Positions 59,886-64,000 of a DNA stretch of 64,000 bases are shown in pieces. Numbering within the stretch: position 1 is the stretch's first letter; every line of letters starts with the position of its first letter. The DNA is from Phyto melanocephala (taxonomy: Eukaryota; Arthropoda; Insecta; Diptera; Rhinophoridae), in assembly GCA_941918925.1 (NCBI GenBank), contig OW799234.1:73676543-73740542 (forward strand). Direction: 5' to 3'. Below the pieces are notes generated by a model. That model ran no database searches, was not told where the DNA came from, and worked only from the letters and a program-made list of their open reading frames with translations. A program made the translations under genes and the position numbers.

Positions 59886-61278
59886 TGACAACGTTATTAT
59901 TCTACCTTGTAATTGTTTTGCTTGCATTTTACTGTTTTAAAAAATGGAACCGTAACGTATTTATCTTATAATATTAAAGAGCAAATATGTGTAGTGAAAT
60001 TTAGAAAACTGCATTCAACAGCTGTTCAATTCTCTTAAGAAAAAAAAAAAATAAAATTTTCAACTATGTGTTCCGTTTGCCTCATGCATTGGCACAACAT
60101 TTAATATAATACAAAAATATATTTGGGTTCAGTGTTGTTTCATCAATTACTTACTGGGCAATGTAATTGCACTATTGTATCAAATTTAAATCTCTGTATA
60201 CGAAATATTCACATCTTTTATTTTATAAAAGCATATTTAAAACGATTTCATGACCCTTCTTTCCCATGGACATAAGTCTTCTATCTATATTTTTAATATA
60301 TTTTCTAAAGATTTTAATATTTTTTTAATTTTTGGTTTCTATTTTTTGAAAAAAAAAATTAAAATAAAAACAAATTCGGCAGTCAGCTATATTCTTTCGA
60401 TCACCTGTATTAATTCGCCTTTTTACAAATTATAACAAAATGACGTTACTTATTTTACAAATTTCTATGTCTATATTATCCAAAATTCAAAATATGTTTG
60501 AATGTTTTGATAGTAGATCTAAACCAAAGAAAAACTTGCATAGAGAGAAACATCTGCGTTAAACTTTTAATGTTCTGTTATACATATATAAGTTTGCATG
60601 TATTAAAAAATCGGTTACAAAAAGGTTTTTTCTATTTTTAACGTTTTTTGTATGAGTTCTATTGTACTCGATGGTTTGCTTTGATTAACCGTTTCTTTAT
60701 TTCATTGTGGCTTTTTATTTTGAAAATTTACATTATTTGAAGAAACAAACACTAACATGGCTGTAAAGAAAAATTTTTCATTTTAATGTTTTGTTATTTA
60801 TGTTTACTTTGAAATACAGCGATTGAAAAAAGTGTAAAATAGAAAACATAAATTTTAGAACATTTTATGTAGATCTAATTTTTATGTGCATGGGCCACTT
60901 AACAGCAAATCTTTATTAAACATGAGCGACAACGCTTTTCAATTGGAAGATCCAATTTTACTATTGCTGCTATTGTTAAGGTTTGACTGTAATGCTTACT
61001 CTGGCAACCCTTTTACATTTGACAGTTTATTGTCAATAGTTGTTGTTGTTAAGTTCTGGAAACATAAATTTCAATATATGTATGTAAATATATCTATAGT
61101 GGAAATATCTTCAGCTTTGGTTCATTTATTATGTTTATTTTTTAGTCATAATTAGATTTTTTTTTGTAGGATAACCTGACAATTTCTTAGTAAAAATAAC
61201 ACACTGCAGACACATCTGATAGTTAAAACAGATAATAAGACAATAATTAATCCCACATGAAAAACATAATTTATCAGT
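59886..61278. other. 5' flank of Sras
   Basis: The interval is AT-rich. The frame at 60886-61155 is short, carries a Leu run, and has no motif, so I leave it uncalled. The promoter of Sras is expected near the end, but I could not place a core motif. Confidence 0.4.
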
Positions 61279-62282
61279 ATGAATGAAACAAGTATGGAAC
61301 CGAAATATATCTTTGGCGAAGTACCAAAAATAGCAAAACTAATAACAGTTAGTTGTTGCCTAGCGATGTCAGTTCTCTACGTTTCAAGTTTATATATTTG
61401 GAATAATAAACACAATCGCGACCATCCAGCCACTGTTAAAAGACGGTTTCTAAGCGTTACCGTAGTTATGTTTGTAGCACCAGTATTTGTCTATAAGTTT
61501 TCATCTAGCGAATTGCTGAATAAAGTGGCATTTAATGAATTATTGGGTATTAGGTGGCCGGGTCTGTTTGTAGCCATCGTGGTACCTTACTTTTTGACAA
61601 TGCTATTATTTTTGGGGCCCCTAAGCGTTGAAATGCATAATAATTCGCTAAAAGTATTGTTTGGTAAGTGTAAATAATACTTTTTTTAAATGATTTTTTG
61701 ATTAAAAATTCTTTGGTTTTGTAGATATGGAATTTTGGAAAAATAATTTTAAAAATCTACTATGGGTACGAAATCATGTCATGGCTCCTTTAAGTGAAGA
61801 ATTCGTTTTTCGAGCCTGCATGATGGCACTTATATTACAAAGTTTTAATCCCTTCACATCAGTATTTATAACACCCTTGTTCTTTGGTGTAGCTCATATC
61901 CACCACATTGTTGAAAGATTGAGCATGGGCATGGAATTTTCCACTGCATTAATTATATCGTGTAAGAGAACATAATAAGTTTAGAAAATAATTATATTCT
62001 ATTGATTAATTTTTTTCAGTATCACAATTGACATACACCACTTTATTTGGTTTTTATTCGTCCTATTTATTTGCCCGTACTGGTCATTTTGTTGCGCCCT
62101 TCCTAGTGCATGCCTTTTGCAACCACATGGGTCTCCCCGACTTACAAGATCTGTGGCAACATCATTTGTGGAAACGTATATTCTTTATTATTTGCTATTT
62201 TGCAGGATTTATTGGTTGGATTATATTGTTGCCCCTGGCTACTAAACCTGAATTGTATAAAAACAACATATTCTGGCCTTGA
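61279..62282 (+). CDS. Sras: CAAX prenyl protease 2 (RCE1 / severas)
   Basis: This ER-membrane protease removes the last three residues (aaX) of prenylated CAAX proteins such as Ras and Rho after farnesylation or geranylgeranylation. Three exons, 61279-61663, 61725-61961 and 62020-62282, join in frame with short GT-AG introns to 294 residues, near the usual 300-330. The hydrophobic segments (about 20-40, 57-72, 95-115 and several after) fit a multi-pass membrane protein. The catalytic signature of the CPBP/Abi family is intact: E-E-F-V-F-R at 153-158 (the glutamate pair), F-F-G-V-A-H with H186, and H-A-F-C-N-H with H238 and N242. The start chosen is the first ATG with an A at -3 (TCAGTATG context). 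An AATAAA follows the stop at about 62302. The gene is convergent with GLRX3, with 179 bp between the stop codons. Confidence 0.95.
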
Positions 62283-62461
62283 ACATTTTCTAACGACTTT
62301 AAATAAATTTATTTTTTAAGTTTATTCTAAAAAATTTAATATGAACAGTAATGATATGCGTTCATTACATAAAGCTGCACATATATTTTGTAAAACTGGT
62401 GAAATAAATACTAATTTTTTCATAAAAAACTGGTTTAAGCCAAAAGTGTGTATATAAAACT

Positions 62462-63551
62462 TTATTCACCTTTTAAAATTTGTTTCAACTCATTGCTGGC
62501 TTTAAGTTCTTTAATTATATCCAACCCACCAATAAGTTCACCCTTAACATAAACCTGTGGATATGTGGGCCAATCGGAATAGGTTTTTAAGCCTTGACGC
62601 ACTTCTTCGTCAGTTAAAATATCGAATGTTTCATAAGGAAATCTAAAAAATTGATGTAAAAAAATTTGACTTCTAATACCTATATAATTTATTTTTACTA
62701 AACTTACCCCAATTCGTTAACTATAGCTATTAATTGTTTGGAGAAACCACACCTTGGTGCATCTCGATCACCCTTCATAAATATCATTAGAGGGGCCTTG
62801 TTAATGAGTGCTTTTAAACGTTCCTCCAAGGGTTCCTCGCTTACAGCATCAGCTCCTAATTTTTTACATTTAGCGGATAAACTAGCAATGTCTACACCAT
62901 CTACGCGATCGATTGCTGTCCCTTTGACAAAAATTATGACCGTGGGAACTGCATCAATCTATGACAAAAATGACATTTATTACTTGTATTGGTAACCCAA
63001 TCAAAATTTATTTTTTATTTTTTAATTATATCATTAACCACTTTCCATTTAGGTAAATACTATAGAAATACAATTTTGAGGTTAATAGTGATTAATATAC
63101 CATAATTCATGCTTCTCGGTTTTAAAAGAGACATCATTTAGCGACAATGAAATTAGCAGAATTTTTAATATTTTTATGTTTGTAAGATATTAAATACAAA
63201 TACGCTTAGTCCATATTTTCAAAATTGTTGTTGGAATAGTTACGGTTATTTAAACAGAAAGCAAGATTACTATACCAACCTGATGTTTCATAGCAATTTC
63301 TGGAAAATCTTCAGCCGTTATTTTAACGAAAACTAATTTATCAACTAATATTTTCGTTAAATCCTCCAAAACATCTTGAACCTGTTTGCATTGTTCAGCC
63401 CAGTCGGCAGAAAATAAGACAACAGAGGTTTTATCACCACTAGACAACAAAGTATTGGTGATTTAATGCAATTTTATCAAATTATTTATATGAAAACAAA
63501 CCTGATAATTTGTTTGTACTCCTCTTCAGTTTTAATAGCAACTACTGGCAT
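62462..63551 (-). CDS. GLRX3: Monothiol glutaredoxin 3 (PICOT-like)
   Basis: A cytosolic and nuclear [2Fe-2S]-binding glutaredoxin that delivers iron-sulphur clusters, with known roles in iron homeostasis. Four exons (63551-63502, 63439-63280, 62958-62708, 62642-62462) join in frame to 213 residues. The first 105 or so form a thioredoxin-like domain with W-A-E-Q-C at 31-35, in which only one cysteine of the usual C-x-x-C is kept, as in the family. The second domain (from about 115) is a monothiol glutaredoxin with K132, C-G-F-S at 140-143, the W-P-T-Y-P-Q-V-Y motif at 178-185 and G-G at 192-193. The mammalian protein has two glutaredoxin domains; this one, like the fly form, has one. The start codon lies 338 bp from that of the divergent GTDC1-like gene, so the two may share a promoter region. 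Confidence 0.95.
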
Positions 63552-63889
63552 TTTTTAAAACTATTTTTAATTCCAAGAGCCAATATTTTGTTAAAAATAT
63601 AAAAATCTAGCAATTGTCCTTTTGGCTTTTAGTTTTCCAAAGATGTCAAAAATTTTTAGAGGTTACAATAAACAGCGATGCCAGATGAAAATTGGTTTTC
63701 TAACAACTTATTAGCAACTGTTTTTAATCTGATATTTGACATATAGTGTCGCTAAAGTATTAAATAAGACAGAAATACTTCCACATGAACATTAGAATTT
63801 TAAGTGCAACTTTTTAAGGTTTTATAAAGAAAATTATAATGCACAATTATTAAAAAATATTTTGTTTTTTTCTAAATTCTGGAACGAAC
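63552..63889. promoter_or_regulatory. Shared divergent promoter region
   Basis: This is the gap between two start codons facing away from each other. It is AT-rich; I saw no TATA box at a fixed distance and no long motif. A bidirectional promoter is inferred from geometry only. Confidence 0.5.
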
Positions 63890-63968
63890 ATGTCTAAACC
63901 CTCAATTTTAATAATAGAACCATTCTATGGTGGCAGCCATAAACAGTTAATTGATACATTAATAGAGT
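63890..63968 (+). CDS. tRNA-queuosine mannosyltransferase (GTDC1-like), first exon
   Basis: The exon begins at the first ATG (M-S-K-P-S-I-L-I-I-E-P-F-Y-G-G-S-H-K-Q-L-I-D) and is cut by a GTAAGA donor at 63969. I-I-E-x-F-Y-G-G-S-H-K-Q is the signature N-terminus of the GTDC1 family, now known as QTMAN, which adds mannose to queuosine in cytosolic tRNA-Asp. The rest of the gene is outside the window, so catalytic residues and length cannot be checked. Strongly conserved start; the alternative of another glycosyltransferase is unlikely. Confidence 0.85.
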
Positions 63969-64000
63969 GTAAGATTTAAGAAACATCAATGTTGCAGCAA

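Noticed and set aside
60886..61155. 89-codon frame upstream of Sras
   Set aside because: Leu run and no motif; no splice relation to Sras was found.
1..64000. CRISPR array, bacterial defence system or operon
   Set aside because: Introns, fly genes and eukaryotic transposons throughout; tandem repeats here lack regular unique spacers.

Overview
The window looks like nuclear DNA from a fly, most likely a calyptrate dipteran such as a blow fly or house fly relative; the species is my inference. The reasons are very AT-rich sequence, short GT-AG introns, protein-coding genes whose closest relatives I recognise are Drosophila genes, and a dense load of insect-type DNA transposons. There is no bacterial gene organisation, no operon and no CRISPR array.

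The right end (about 55.8-64.0 kb) is an ordinary compact gene cluster. In order it holds ScsbetaG (GDP-forming succinyl-CoA ligase beta, minus strand, 4 exons), Sras/RCE1 (CAAX prenyl protease 2, plus, 3 exons), GLRX3 (monothiol CGFS glutaredoxin, minus, 4 exons) and the first exon of a GTDC1/QTMAN-like glycosyltransferase (plus, running off the window). Sras and GLRX3 are convergent. GLRX3 and GTDC1 are divergent, with about 340 bp between their start codons.

The left 55 kb contains few genes. At 12.0-12.9 kb (minus) lies the main exon of an unrecognised proline-rich protein with a GPI-anchor-like tail. At 25.8-26.5 kb (plus) lies a paralogue with the same S-K-K-T-G-F-Y tail motif but a broken reading frame. 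A plausible orphan first coding exon sits at 41355-41462.

The rest is a transposon archive. The dominant repeat is a DINE-1/HINE-like non-autonomous Helentron: five copies that reach both ends, two more that do so once later insertions are removed, one truncated copy, and several degenerate or variant copies. There are five canonical Helitron derivatives (TC...CTAG, between A and T). hAT elements and MITEs with recoverable 8-bp target-site duplications were found six times or more. Also present are a pogo-like MITE, a Harbinger-like MITE, a piggyBac-like MITE, two mariner/Tc1 relics, a solo LTR, a non-LTR tail and an internally deleted DNA transposon of a class I could not name. Several are nested, and the host element can be read across the insertion, so relative ages can be inferred.

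I found no undescribed multi-gene system. The most useful leads are the paired GPI-tail genes, the palindrome-built hAT element, the nested insertions with exact junctions, the almost perfect 869-bp tandem duplication and the possible orphan exon.
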